A DNA stretch of 64,000 bases from Deltaproteobacteria bacterium YD0425bin51. GTDB taxonomy: Bacteria > Desulfobacterota > Desulfobacteria > Desulfobacterales > YD0425bin51. The notes below the pieces were generated by a model, which ran no database searches, was not told where the DNA came from, and saw nothing but the letters and a program-made list of their open reading frames with translations. The stretch's first letter is position 1. The number at the start of each line of letters is the position of its first letter. This document shows positions 18,589 through 28,283 of this stretch, piece after piece. The position numbers and the translations under genes are program-made. The stretch lies in NCBI GenBank assembly GCA_002753225.1, contig PDZS01000007.1:84766-148765 (forward strand), in the 5' to 3' direction.

Positions 18589-20049
18589 TTAATTTTTGTT
18601 GCTTGTTCCACAAATACTAATAATAACATCTTCTAAAATTATTTTTGGGGTTTGTGAACTAGTTTTAAGGGATATGTCTGCTTTACTTAACTTTTCCATT
18701 GCTTTAATAAGATTCAACTTATTAAACTTCATAGCTTTTAGTAAATTTTGATATATAGGATATAAGTTACCAGTCTCTTTTGCAATAATTAACTCAGTAT
18801 CAATTTTTTTTGTTCCTTTTTGTTTATCTTTTTTTCCTTCAGATCTATTAAAAGAATCTTCTATATCTTTAAGTTTAGCAATAAGATAATTATCATAATC
18901 TTTAATTTTGGGAATTATCTTTGTTGTAAATTCATTATAATTGATTTTTTCATGAAAATCTGCTCCATAAGATTTATCTATGAAATCTCTTATAATTAGT
19001 ATTTTTCTTATCATATTAGTAATAGCTGCAAGTATTACTAGAGGAGAAATATTTTCAAAAAGGAGTGAGTTTAAATAAAAAATTGATTTTTCAATATTTT
19101 TATCAACAACATTGTTAGTCAACTCATAAATGGGGTCTATCTTAGTTCTATCTAAAATTTCTCTTACATCTGAAACAGTTATTTCATCACGTTCTCCAAC
19201 AAAATTTGCCAATTTTTCAATTGCATTTGAAAAAGTTCTAAGATCAAATCCTGTCATTTCATATAGAGTTACAAAGGTGTTATGGTTCATTTTTTTTTTA
19301 TATTTTGAAAGCAGATCTTTCATTCTTTCATGAAGAATAACTTCTTTGGCTTCTTTATCTTCTTTTCTATCTCCTTTAGGAACAGAGCAGTCAATTACTA
19401 CACCTTTTTGTTCAATAATTTTATATAACCCTGTTCTTTTATCAACTATTTCAGCAGTAATTATAAGATGATTTCCCTTAACAAATCCTTTTTCGATAGA
19501 CTTTTGTAAAATCTTAGAAACATCTTTCTGATCATCAGAAATGGTCAAACCATTTTCTATTACATATTGAATTATTTCATTTAGATATGCAGAATCATCA
19601 TCTTCTACTATATACTGTTTAAAAATAGCATCTTTGTTTTCAATTCGAAGATCTTCTATTGAAATGCCTGTTAAATTCAAAAATTCAATAAAGTATTTGG
19701 CTCCTTTTTTTATATCTTGTTTATCATATGCCTCTTTTGCTTTTTTAAGAAAATCAGATTCATTCTGTTTTGAGCTGAAAATACTTGTTTCATTAAAACC
19801 TATAAATTGTTTTCCTCCTAGTAATGAAAAAGTATTTAATCTTTCAATTCCATTTAATATATTTTCATTTGTTCCTTCATGAGTCTCATAATTTGATTTT
19901 TTTTTTGAAGCAGGAAGCGCTGAATCTAAAAGTAAATTAACTGATATTTTATATAAAGATTCTTCGCCATAAAATAAATAGATAGGAGCTAAATTCTTTG
20001 AATTTTCTTTTAAAAAATTGTTAAATTCTTTGTAGTTAATTGTAGGCAT
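18589..20049 (-). CDS. holA: DNA polymerase III delta subunit
   Basis: NLAPIYLFYGEESLYKISVNLLLDSAL..., GFDLRTFSNAIEKLANFVGERDEITVSDVREIL, lid/collar regions; 486 aa. Confidence 0.82.
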   Translation of the reverse strand: MPTINYKEFNNFLKENSKNLAPIYLFYGEESLYKISVNLLLDSALPASKKKSNYETHEGTNENILNGIERLNTFSLLGGKQFIGFNETSIFSSKQNESDFLKKAKEAYDKQDIKKGAKYFIEFLNLTGISIEDLRIENKDAIFKQYIVEDDDSAYLNEIIQYVIENGLTISDDQKDVSKILQKSIEKGFVKGNHLIITAEIVDKRTGLYKIIEQKGVVIDCSVPKGDRKEDKEAKEVILHERMKDLLSKYKKKMNHNTFVTLYEMTGFDLRTFSNAIEKLANFVGERDEITVSDVREILDRTKIDPIYELTNNVVDKNIEKSIFYLNSLLFENISPLVILAAITNMIRKILIIRDFIDKSYGADFHEKINYNEFTTKIIPKIKDYDNYLIAKLKDIEDSFNRSEGKKDKQKGTKKIDTELIIAKETGNLYPIYQNLLKAMKFNKLNLIKAMEKLSKADISLKTSSQTPKIILEDVIISICGTSNKN

Positions 20050-20054
20050 GGAGT

Positions 20055-20846
20055 TTAATTTTTTATTTTATCAGTAGAGACGCACGGCCGTGCGTCTCTA
20101 CTGAGTATATTTAACATAAAAATAGCAATAACTCCTATAGAAAGCCCAATAACTTGAGATATGGAAAAAGTGTTTAAAATAGTAACACCACGAAAATCAC
20201 CACGAAATGCTTCTACAATGATACGAAATATTCCATAAAACATAGCATACAACCAGAAAATTTGACCATCAAATTTTTTGTAGCGTCTGAAGAAAAGTAA
20301 AAAAGAAAATATTATTAAATTACTTATTGCATCATAGATTTGGGTTGGATGTAGAGAAATTCCTATAGGAGCTAGTGATTGAGGATTTTTAAAGGTTATA
20401 GACCAAGGAAGATCACATTGTTTTCCGTAACAGCAGCCGGCAAAAAGACAGCCTATTCTACCAAAAAAATGTCCAATAGCTAAAGAAGGGGCAAGTATAT
20501 CAGCAGTTTTCCAAATGGAAACCTTCTGTTTTTTTAAGTATAACACTCCAGTAATTAGACCTCCTAAAAAACCTCCATAAAAGACTAACCCGCCATTCCA
20601 TATTTTAAACATCTCTATAGGGTTATTCATAAAGAAGTCAATATTAGTTCCAATATAAAAAATGCGTGAGCCAATAATAGCAGCTATTAATATATAAAAT
20701 CCCAAATCCAAAATCATATCAGGAGAAATGTCTTCTTTTGCAGCTTGACGTTTTGCCAAAAAAATTCCAACCAAAAAACCAACTGCTATAAAGAATCCAT
20801 AGGTGTAAATTTCAAGTTTTCCTAATTTTAAAAGGATGGGGTGCAT
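20055..20846 (-). CDS. lgt: Prolipoprotein diacylglyceryl transferase
   Basis: MHPILLKLGKLEIYTYGFFIAVGFLVGIFLAKRQA, GGLVFYGGFLGG, GHFFGRIGCLFAGCCYGKQCDLPW, HPTQIYDA. Confidence 0.96.
   Translation of the reverse strand: MHPILLKLGKLEIYTYGFFIAVGFLVGIFLAKRQAAKEDISPDMILDLGFYILIAAIIGSRIFYIGTNIDFFMNNPIEMFKIWNGGLVFYGGFLGGLITGVLYLKKQKVSIWKTADILAPSLAIGHFFGRIGCLFAGCCYGKQCDLPWSITFKNPQSLAPIGISLHPTQIYDAISNLIIFSFLLFFRRYKKFDGQIFWLYAMFYGIFRIIVEAFRGDFRGVTILNTFSISQVIGLSIGVIAIFMLNILSRDARPCVSTDKIKN
20071..20104. repeat. GAGACGCAC palindromic repeat, copy B, inside the lgt 3' end
   Basis: 34-bp perfect palindrome TCAGTAGAGACGCACGG/CCGTGCGTCTCTACTGA. Confidence 0.95.
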
Positions 20847-20909
20847 ATTTATATCAACCTTAATTTTAATTTTTTTAAAGATAAATTAATAGCAAATAAC
20901 GATTTCTTA

Positions 20910-21401
20910 CTATTCAGGTATTTTACCTAAAAGAACGTGAAAAGCAAATATTATAATACCAATGGAAATAGCGCTATCTGCAATATTAAAAGCTGGCCAG
21001 TGGATATTTTTAATAGAAAAGTCTAAAAAATCAATAACATATCCAAAGCGGATTCTATCTATTAGATTACCAATTGCACCACCTAAAATTAGTGCAAATC
21101 CTGCTGACAGGAATTTTTTATCTTCAGGGGTTGTATTGTAAAGATATAAAATTACTATTACAGCTATAGATGAGGCCCCGATAAACATTATTGTCCTTAT
21201 TGTTGAGTTCTCGTTTGACAAAAATCCAAATGCTCCTCCAGGATTTTGAACATGAGTAAAATGGAAAAAGTCTTTAATAATAGGAATAGAATGATATAGG
21301 GGTAAATTTTTTAAAATAATTAATTTTGTGATTTGGTCCAAAATAATAATTAGTCCTGCAATACAAATAAGTTTTATGTATTTAGAGTAAGTAAAATTCA
21401 T
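20910..21401 (-). CDS. lspA: Lipoprotein signal peptidase II
   Basis: LDQITKLIIL, FHFTHVQNPGGAFGFLS, GGAIGNLIDRIRFGYVIDFLDFS, WPAFNIADSAISIG. Confidence 0.97.
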   Translation of the reverse strand: MNFTYSKYIKLICIAGLIIILDQITKLIILKNLPLYHSIPIIKDFFHFTHVQNPGGAFGFLSNENSTIRTIMFIGASSIAVIVILYLYNTTPEDKKFLSAGFALILGGAIGNLIDRIRFGYVIDFLDFSIKNIHWPAFNIADSAISIGIIIFAFHVLLGKIPE

Positions 21402-21508
21402 TTTTTCCTTTCGCTAAAAATGTGAATTATAATTTATGTATGACGTTAAATTAATTTTATTTATTTTATTTTTTACAATATTGCAAGTTATAATAAAATA
21501 AATAAAAT

Positions 21509-21545
21509 GGGTGTGTTTAAATCCTTAAAAAGGTTAAACACACCC
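21509..21545 (-). terminator. Hairpin terminator after the metal-efflux operon
   Basis: GGGTGTGTTTAA-N13-TTAAACACACCC followed by T-rich sequence on the minus strand. Confidence 0.8.
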
Positions 21546-21554
21546 TCAACTGCA

Positions 21555-22109
21555 TTATTTTACTTCATAAGTAATCTCATCATTAATTTTTTTATCTGAA
21601 GTTGTAGCTTTCATTTGTATTTTATATTTACCTTTTGCTTTAAATATGACATCTGCTCCATATCCGCCATACATTCCCATAGTTAATGATTTGAAGGTCG
21701 TTGCATCTGGGTTGGTAATGTTAAACCCTACTTTGCCTGAAGCATATTTGCCATCAGATCCTTTTATATAGACCATGAGGTGATTTGTAACATCAGGACT
21801 GTCACTCATGCCGTGCATCTTCATTCCTTCCATTCCCTTCATTGTCTCTTTTCTTTCTTCAAGATTTAAAAGATAATAGCTTAATGTATATCCATCTACA
21901 TTTTTTTCAATAATAAGCTGCCCTTTAATTTGGGTTTTGTTTTCAGCCATATCATGGCCCTCATGGCTTTGTGTTTCTTCAGAAACTGTTTTCTGCGGCT
22001 GAGATCCGTGATTGTGCTGGCTATGATCTTCTGCATGTGCAAAACTAAAAAAAACGAATAAAAGTCCAAAGGTTGTAACAAAAAAGATTTTACTGCTTTT
22101 TCTTTTCAT
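21555..22109 (-). CDS. His/Met-rich periplasmic protein, probable metal-binding accessory of the efflux operon
   Basis: Signal peptide; HAEDHSQHNHGSQ...SHEGHDM...MKGMEGMKMHGMSDSPDVTNHLMVYI. Confidence 0.65.
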   Translation of the reverse strand: MKRKSSKIFFVTTFGLLFVFFSFAHAEDHSQHNHGSQPQKTVSEETQSHEGHDMAENKTQIKGQLIIEKNVDGYTLSYYLLNLEERKETMKGMEGMKMHGMSDSPDVTNHLMVYIKGSDGKYASGKVGFNITNPDATTFKSLTMGMYGGYGADVIFKAKGKYKIQMKATTSDKKINDEITYEVK

Positions 22110-22142
22110 GGTTCCTCCATAAATAATTTGGGTTAAATTTGC

Positions 22143-25100
22143 TTATTGTAATTGTTCTGTACGTTTTTTCCACAGCTTGAAAATAGCTGGATATACCAAT
22201 AATTCTAAAATAAAAGAAGTAAAAAGCCCTCCTATCATAGGAGCGGCAATTCTCTTCATTACATCTGATCCTGCTGATGTTGACCACATGATAGGTAAAA
22301 GCCCCATAAATGCGGCAAAAACTGTCATCATCTTAGGCCTTGCCCGTTTTACGGCTCCATGAATAATTGCCTCATCTAGTTCATGTAAATTGTTTAACTG
22401 GTTCCTCTTTTTTGCTTCATCATAAGATAGTTCCAAAAATAGGAGCATAAAAACCCCTGTTTCAGCATCAAGTCCCAAAAGAGCTATCATTCCAACCCAG
22501 GCAGCTATAGATACATTATAGTCAAGAAAATAGAATAACCAGATTGCTCCTATAGCTGAAAATGGAACAGCAAGCATTACAAAAAGAGCTTTAAAAGCAG
22601 ATTGTGTGTTGGCATAAAGGAGAATAAAGATTAACACCAGAGTAATTGGAATAATTACCTTCATCCGCTCTTTGACTCTCATCATATTTTCGTATTGTCC
22701 GCTCCATTGGAGTGAATAGCCTATAGGAAGGCTCAGTTTTTCATTTACTTTTTTCTTTGCCTCTTCTACATAACCGCCAATATCTCGTCCTGTAATGTAG
22801 ACGTAAACATAGCCGGATAAAAAACCATTTTCATCACGAAGCATGGAAGGACCCTGTATCATTTTGATATCTGCAAGCTGACCAAGAGGTATTTGAGCAC
22901 CCATAGCAGTGGGAACTAAAACTCGCTGCAAAGCTTCAACATTATCCCTAAGTTCTCTTGGATATCTAAGATTTACAGGATATCGTTCTCTACCCTCAAT
23001 TGTTGTTGTTATATTCTCTCCGCTAACAGCAGCGGTTATAATCATTTGAAGCTGAGCAATAGTAAGTCCATAGCGTGCAAGCTGATCGCGTCGAGGATCA
23101 AAATCTAGAAAATAACCTCCTGCAGTGCGTTCAGCAAATACACTAGTTGTTCCGGGAATGGTCTTAATGATCATTTCAAGATTTTCACCTATACGTTCGA
23201 TCTCTTTCAAGTCTGATCCAAAAATTTTTATTCCTACTGGACTTCTTATACCAGTGGTCAGCATGTCTATTCTTGCTTTTATAGGCATGGTCATTGCTCC
23301 GCGGCTTGTAACTCCAGGAATAGAAAGTTTTTCATCCATTTCTGAAAGAAGTTCTTCATAGGATATATGATCAGGCCACGCAGTACGAAATATAGATTTA
23401 AGCCAATTTGGAGCCCATGACGAATAAAAACGAATTTTTTCCCGCCACTCGTTTTCAGGTTTTAAGACTATGGTTGTTTCCATCATTGAAAATGGAGCAG
23501 GATCTGTCGAAGTATCAGCTCTTCCTGCTTTTCCAAATATCCGCTCAACTTCTGGGAAAGTTTTTATGATTTTGTCCTGAGTTTGTAAAATCCTCTGAGC
23601 TTCAAAAACAGAAAGACCAGGAAGTGTTGTAGGCATAAACAGAAGAGATCCTTCCCTAAGGGGCGGCATGAATTCTGAACCAAGCTTTAAATATACAGGA
23701 ATGCTTAAAGCCACCAAAGCAATAGAACCAAGGATTACTTGTTTAGGATATTTCAATACAAAACGGCAGGCTGGATCATATACTTTAAATATGGCACGGC
23801 TTATTGGGTGTTTCTCTTCCGCATAATAAGTTCCTACAAGTGCAGTCGAAGCAAATTTTGCTAACCATTTTGGACTAAAAGTAAAAGGATCCATCCGGGC
23901 AAACATCATTCTTAGTGCAGGATCTAAAGAAATGGCTAAAATAGCAGCAATTGCCATTGCAAGGTTTTTTGAAAAGGCAAGTGGCCTAAAAAGCCTTCCT
24001 TCCTGATCCACTAAGGCAAATACAGGAAGAAATGCTACAGCAATGACTAAAAGAGAGAAAAAGACAGATGGACCTACTTCCTTTAATGCTTCAAGGCGTA
24101 TAGCATGAAAGTCTCCTTTTCTGCCATCTGCATCCCAGTGATAAAGCTTGTTATATGCATTCTCAACTTCGACAATTGCTCCGTCTACCAAAACGCCTAT
24201 GGAAATAGCAATACCAGCAAGCGACATGATATTTACCGTAACTCCCATAAAATACATGGGGATAAAGGAAAATAAGACAGAGACAGGTATTGTAATAATA
24301 GGTACTATTGCAGACGGTATATGCCATAAGAATATCAATATGACAAATGATACTATAATCATTTCAACAACAAGCTCATGGCGTAGTGTTTCAAGAGCTC
24401 TTATAATCAAATCAGAACGATCGTAAGTCGTAACAATTTTAATCCCTTTTGGCAAAGATGGTTTTAGTTCTTCTAACTTTCCCTTTACTCTATTAATTAC
24501 GTTTAAAGCATTTTCTCCATGCCTCATTACAACAATTCCGCCTACTGTGTCACCTGTACCGTCTAGATCCGATACACCTCTTCTGATTTCAGGACCAATT
24601 TCTACTCTCGCTATATCTTTAAGCAAAACAGGAATACCGCCTGAAACTGTTTTTACAACTATTTTTTCGAAGTCCTCAATGCTTTTGCTGTAGCCTTTCC
24701 CCGTTACCATGTACTCAGCTCCATTAAATTCAAGGATCCTTCCACCAACTTCATTATTAGATTTTCTAATAGATTCCACAACCATATCTAATGGAAGCTT
24801 GTAAGCAGAAAGCCTGTTTGGATCAACAGTTATCTGATATTGTTTCACAAAGCCTCCAATGGAAGCAACTTCTGAAACTCCAGGTACAGACTGAATTGCA
24901 TAGCGCATTGTCCAGTCCTGATAAGACCTAATTTCATCTAAGGAATGAGTTTTTGATTCATCTACGAGTGCATACTGGAATACCCATCCTACCCCTGTAG
25001 CATCAGGTCCTAGCTCTGTCTGTACGCCATAGGGAAGCTTTGATTGAATTTTTGAAAGATATTCTAAAACCCTTGAACGTGCCCAGTAGATATCTGTGCC

Positions 25101-25394
25101 ATCATTGAAAATTATATACACATATGAAAAACCGAAATCGGAAAATCCGCGGATTGCTTTTACATTAGGCGCTCCAAGTAAAGAAGTTACAATAGGATAA
25201 GTTACCTGATCTTCAATGATATCAGGAGAACGATCCCACTTTGAAAATATAATAACTTGAGTGTCAGACAAGTCTGGCAAAGCATCCAGCCTGATATTCT
25301 TCAGAATATAAACTGATATAACCCCTATAGCAAGAGTTAGAAGGATTACTATTCCTCTATTCAGAGCAGAAAATTCTATAATTTTTTGAATCAT
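22143..25394 (-). CDS. cusA: CusA/CzcA-type heavy-metal efflux RND permease
   Basis: 1083 aa; LPDLSDTQVIIFSKWDRSPDIIEDQVTYPIVTSLLGAPNVKAIRGFSDFGFSYVYIIF, VDGAIVEVENAYNKL, GLDAETGVFMLLFLELSYDEA. Confidence 0.95.
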   Translation of the reverse strand: MIQKIIEFSALNRGIVILLTLAIGVISVYILKNIRLDALPDLSDTQVIIFSKWDRSPDIIEDQVTYPIVTSLLGAPNVKAIRGFSDFGFSYVYIIFNDGTDIYWARSRVLEYLSKIQSKLPYGVQTELGPDATGVGWVFQYALVDESKTHSLDEIRSYQDWTMRYAIQSVPGVSEVASIGGFVKQYQITVDPNRLSAYKLPLDMVVESIRKSNNEVGGRILEFNGAEYMVTGKGYSKSIEDFEKIVVKTVSGGIPVLLKDIARVEIGPEIRRGVSDLDGTGDTVGGIVVMRHGENALNVINRVKGKLEELKPSLPKGIKIVTTYDRSDLIIRALETLRHELVVEMIIVSFVILIFLWHIPSAIVPIITIPVSVLFSFIPMYFMGVTVNIMSLAGIAISIGVLVDGAIVEVENAYNKLYHWDADGRKGDFHAIRLEALKEVGPSVFFSLLVIAVAFLPVFALVDQEGRLFRPLAFSKNLAMAIAAILAISLDPALRMMFARMDPFTFSPKWLAKFASTALVGTYYAEEKHPISRAIFKVYDPACRFVLKYPKQVILGSIALVALSIPVYLKLGSEFMPPLREGSLLFMPTTLPGLSVFEAQRILQTQDKIIKTFPEVERIFGKAGRADTSTDPAPFSMMETTIVLKPENEWREKIRFYSSWAPNWLKSIFRTAWPDHISYEELLSEMDEKLSIPGVTSRGAMTMPIKARIDMLTTGIRSPVGIKIFGSDLKEIERIGENLEMIIKTIPGTTSVFAERTAGGYFLDFDPRRDQLARYGLTIAQLQMIITAAVSGENITTTIEGRERYPVNLRYPRELRDNVEALQRVLVPTAMGAQIPLGQLADIKMIQGPSMLRDENGFLSGYVYVYITGRDIGGYVEEAKKKVNEKLSLPIGYSLQWSGQYENMMRVKERMKVIIPITLVLIFILLYANTQSAFKALFVMLAVPFSAIGAIWLFYFLDYNVSIAAWVGMIALLGLDAETGVFMLLFLELSYDEAKKRNQLNNLHELDEAIIHGAVKRARPKMMTVFAAFMGLLPIMWSTSAGSDVMKRIAAPMIGGLFTSFILELLVYPAIFKLWKKRTEQLQ

Positions 25395-26755
25395 TGTCCT
25401 ATCCCGCTATCTTTATTGTTTGCAGCTTTAACTGCTCCCTGAATGATTGCCTGTAGTCTCGACTCTGAATCGAGAAGGAAATTTGCTTTAATGACTACAA
25501 GATCACCTGTTGAAACACCTGATAAAATCTGAACAAGACCTCTGCTTCTTGCCCCGATTTTAACTTCTCGAGGCTCAAAGCGTCCATTTGGGGTATTTAC
25601 AAACACGATCTTTCGCATCCCTGAGTACATAACTGCTGAATCAGGTACAACAATGGAGTTACCTAAATTAATATTTAAATTTACATCTACATACATTCCA
25701 GGTTTTAAGCCAAAATGTTCATTTGGCAACTCAATTCGAGCTTTCAAAGTTCGGCTTTCGATATTTAAATAAGGATAAATAAAAGTCACAGAACCCTTTA
25801 ATTCTATGCTTGGATCATACGAAGAAGAAATTACTGCTTCCTGTCCAACCTTTAATTCTTTTGCCTCGTACTCATAGAAATCAGCTTCGATCCAAATTCG
25901 AGAAAGATCTGTTATTGTAAAAAGTTCTTTTCCCAACTCTATCCTTTGCCCTTCAAAAACATCTTTGACTGTTACAAAACCTGATGTTGGAGCATCAAGA
26001 GTTATAGCTTTTTGAATTTTTTTTGTTTTTTGAAGTTCTTTGATAAATGTTTCAGGAACATCAAAAAGCTTCAATCGTTTCATGCTTGTATCTAAAAGTG
26101 TTTGACCATATTTTTTTGCTTCAGGACTTTTTGATGCTGTCATTTTTTCATAGGTTTCTAAAGATCCAATCATCTCCTCCTGGCTTGAGAATAATTCTGG
26201 AGAATAGATGGATAGTAGTGGCATATTTTTTGTTACCATCTGTCCTGTATAATTGACATAAAGTTTTTCAACCCACCCTGAAACTCTGGTCTGAACGCGA
26301 TGAATTTTTGTTTCATCAGGAGCTACTATCCCTACAGTTCTAATCGTTTTTACGAATAATTCTTTGACTGCAGGGGTCGTCATTACTCCTGTTAATTCAA
26401 TACCCTGTTTTGATAATGCAATGGGCGCCATGCCAGATACTCCGCCTGAAGAATCTCCTGTTGACTCATCTTCATAAACAGGAATATAGTCCATTCCCAT
26501 TTCATCTTTAGCAAAAACTGGAGAAGTAATAGCAGGATTCATAGGGTTCCTGTAAAAAAGAAGTTTTCGTTCTTTTTTAGGCTTTTTGTCTTTTGTTACT
26601 TCAGTCTGTCCATCTGCAAAAAAGTCTTCTGCTTCCTGTTCTAATTGGGTCTTTGGTTTTTCTGCAGCTATACCGATTACAGATGAAGTAAGAAGAATTA
26701 CAAAAACTGTCGTAAAGATATATGCACCTTTGTTATTGAAAATAAAATTAAACAT
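25391..26755 (-). CDS. cusB: CusB-type periplasmic adaptor (membrane fusion protein)
   Basis: YRNPMNPAITSPVFAKDEMGMDYIPVYEDE heavy-metal binding motif; HRVQTRVSGWVEKLYVNYTGQMVTKNMPLLSIYSPEL; barrel-sandwich hybrid pattern. Confidence 0.92.
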   Translation of the reverse strand: MFNFIFNNKGAYIFTTVFVILLTSSVIGIAAEKPKTQLEQEAEDFFADGQTEVTKDKKPKKERKLLFYRNPMNPAITSPVFAKDEMGMDYIPVYEDESTGDSSGGVSGMAPIALSKQGIELTGVMTTPAVKELFVKTIRTVGIVAPDETKIHRVQTRVSGWVEKLYVNYTGQMVTKNMPLLSIYSPELFSSQEEMIGSLETYEKMTASKSPEAKKYGQTLLDTSMKRLKLFDVPETFIKELQKTKKIQKAITLDAPTSGFVTVKDVFEGQRIELGKELFTITDLSRIWIEADFYEYEAKELKVGQEAVISSSYDPSIELKGSVTFIYPYLNIESRTLKARIELPNEHFGLKPGMYVDVNLNINLGNSIVVPDSAVMYSGMRKIVFVNTPNGRFEPREVKIGARSRGLVQILSGVSTGDLVVIKANFLLDSESRLQAIIQGAVKAANNKDSGIGQ

Positions 26756-26774
26756 AGTTTAATATCCTTTTTTA

Positions 26775-28274
26775 TTAAAATCCTTCTGAAATTCCAATAA
26801 TATCGAAAAGATCTGCAAGAGATATTCCAAGATCAGCTTTTCTTCTTTCAATAGAAAGCTTTGTTTCAAGATTCAACATAACTGAATCTATGTTTTCTGA
26901 AAAAGGAATAGAGCCACTTTCATAAGCTTTTGTAGATACTTTAGAATTTAATCTGGAAAGTTCTTTTATTCGATTATTGTAAAGAGATAATTCCCTTTTT
27001 GCCTGATCAAAATCAGACCAAGCATCTCTCACTTTTGATTCTGTTTCAGATTCATAAGCTTTAAGTTCTTCACGCAATGCGTAAAGACGTTGTCTAGTTT
27101 CTATAATATAAGCATCAAGTAATCCTGTTAAAGGCATTTTAGGCAAACCTGAACCCATAGAAGAAGTAGTTGTTACTGAAAAAGGTTCTTCCATTTTTAT
27201 AGTGCCTGCCTGGGTGACTCCCCTATTTTCAGTTAAAGTTAAATTTAATGTAAATCCAGGATAAATTTCTGTTTCAGCCATCTCTATCATAAGTTCCATC
27301 CTGGTTATCATAATTCGTATTTTTTCTAATTCCTGTCGTTTTTTTAAAGCTGTCTCAAAGAGAATATCAATAGAAGGAATAGATTTATCTACTTCAATTT
27401 TTACAGGTGTTCCAATTTTAAATGAAGAAGGAAGCAAAAGAAGTGATTTTAATCTTTTTTCAATATTTAGACCTTCTTCAATAATATTTGTCAATTCCTC
27501 TTTCATTTTTTCTCTTTGAATCTTTACTTTTGTAAGTTCTGAAATTTGAGACTGTCCTGTTTCATAGCGTTTGACTGCAGAAGATTCAAGCTCTTTTAAA
27601 AGATTTAAGGTTTGAATAGTAATTTCTTTTCCCTTGCTGTTATATATCAAATTCCAGTAATTCTTTCTTGCTTCAGTTATAGCAGTTCGTTTTGCAATTT
27701 CCAAATCTGTAAGAGCTATTTTTATCTCCTGATTTACAATATCTCCTTTAAGTGCAAGTATTCCAGGAAAGGGAAATTTTCTGTAAATCGATTCCATATC
27801 CTCCATATTTCCAACACCTGTCATAATTTGAGCATTAAATGCAGAAAAACTCCTCTGGATATCATCTAATATAGAAGCTTGATTGTATGCTTCAAGTGTT
27901 GCTCGAAAATTTTTTTCAGCATTTTTAATCATGGCATTTCTTTCAATGACTTGTATTTCAAGATCTTTTAACGAAAATCTATCTGATAAACTTTTTATAT
28001 CTGGAGCGTGAAATGATTTTTCTTTTGTAAGATTAGATAACAAGCTTTCCCAGTCTTTTTTGATCTTTTGTAGTTTTGCTTTCTGAGCCTCAAAAGCTTT
28101 ATCATCCTGAGATATTTCCGTAGGTTTTTGATTTTTAGAAAGTAAGTTAGCTGAATCATAAATAGCTGGAGGTTTGTAACCGGAAAGTTCTTTTACAACT
28201 GCTTTATGCCCTGAACATCCCCATAATGTAGTTTGAATTCCCAATAATATGATAACAAAAATATTGTTTTTCAT
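26775..28274 (-). CDS. TolC-family outer-membrane efflux protein
   Basis: Lipobox-like LWGCSG; long heptad regions typical of the TolC fold. Confidence 0.82.
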   Translation of the reverse strand: MKNNIFVIILLGIQTTLWGCSGHKAVVKELSGYKPPAIYDSANLLSKNQKPTEISQDDKAFEAQKAKLQKIKKDWESLLSNLTKEKSFHAPDIKSLSDRFSLKDLEIQVIERNAMIKNAEKNFRATLEAYNQASILDDIQRSFSAFNAQIMTGVGNMEDMESIYRKFPFPGILALKGDIVNQEIKIALTDLEIAKRTAITEARKNYWNLIYNSKGKEITIQTLNLLKELESSAVKRYETGQSQISELTKVKIQREKMKEELTNIIEEGLNIEKRLKSLLLLPSSFKIGTPVKIEVDKSIPSIDILFETALKKRQELEKIRIMITRMELMIEMAETEIYPGFTLNLTLTENRGVTQAGTIKMEEPFSVTTTSSMGSGLPKMPLTGLLDAYIIETRQRLYALREELKAYESETESKVRDAWSDFDQAKRELSLYNNRIKELSRLNSKVSTKAYESGSIPFSENIDSVMLNLETKLSIERRKADLGISLADLFDIIGISEGF

Positions 28275-28283
28275 GATTTTTCC

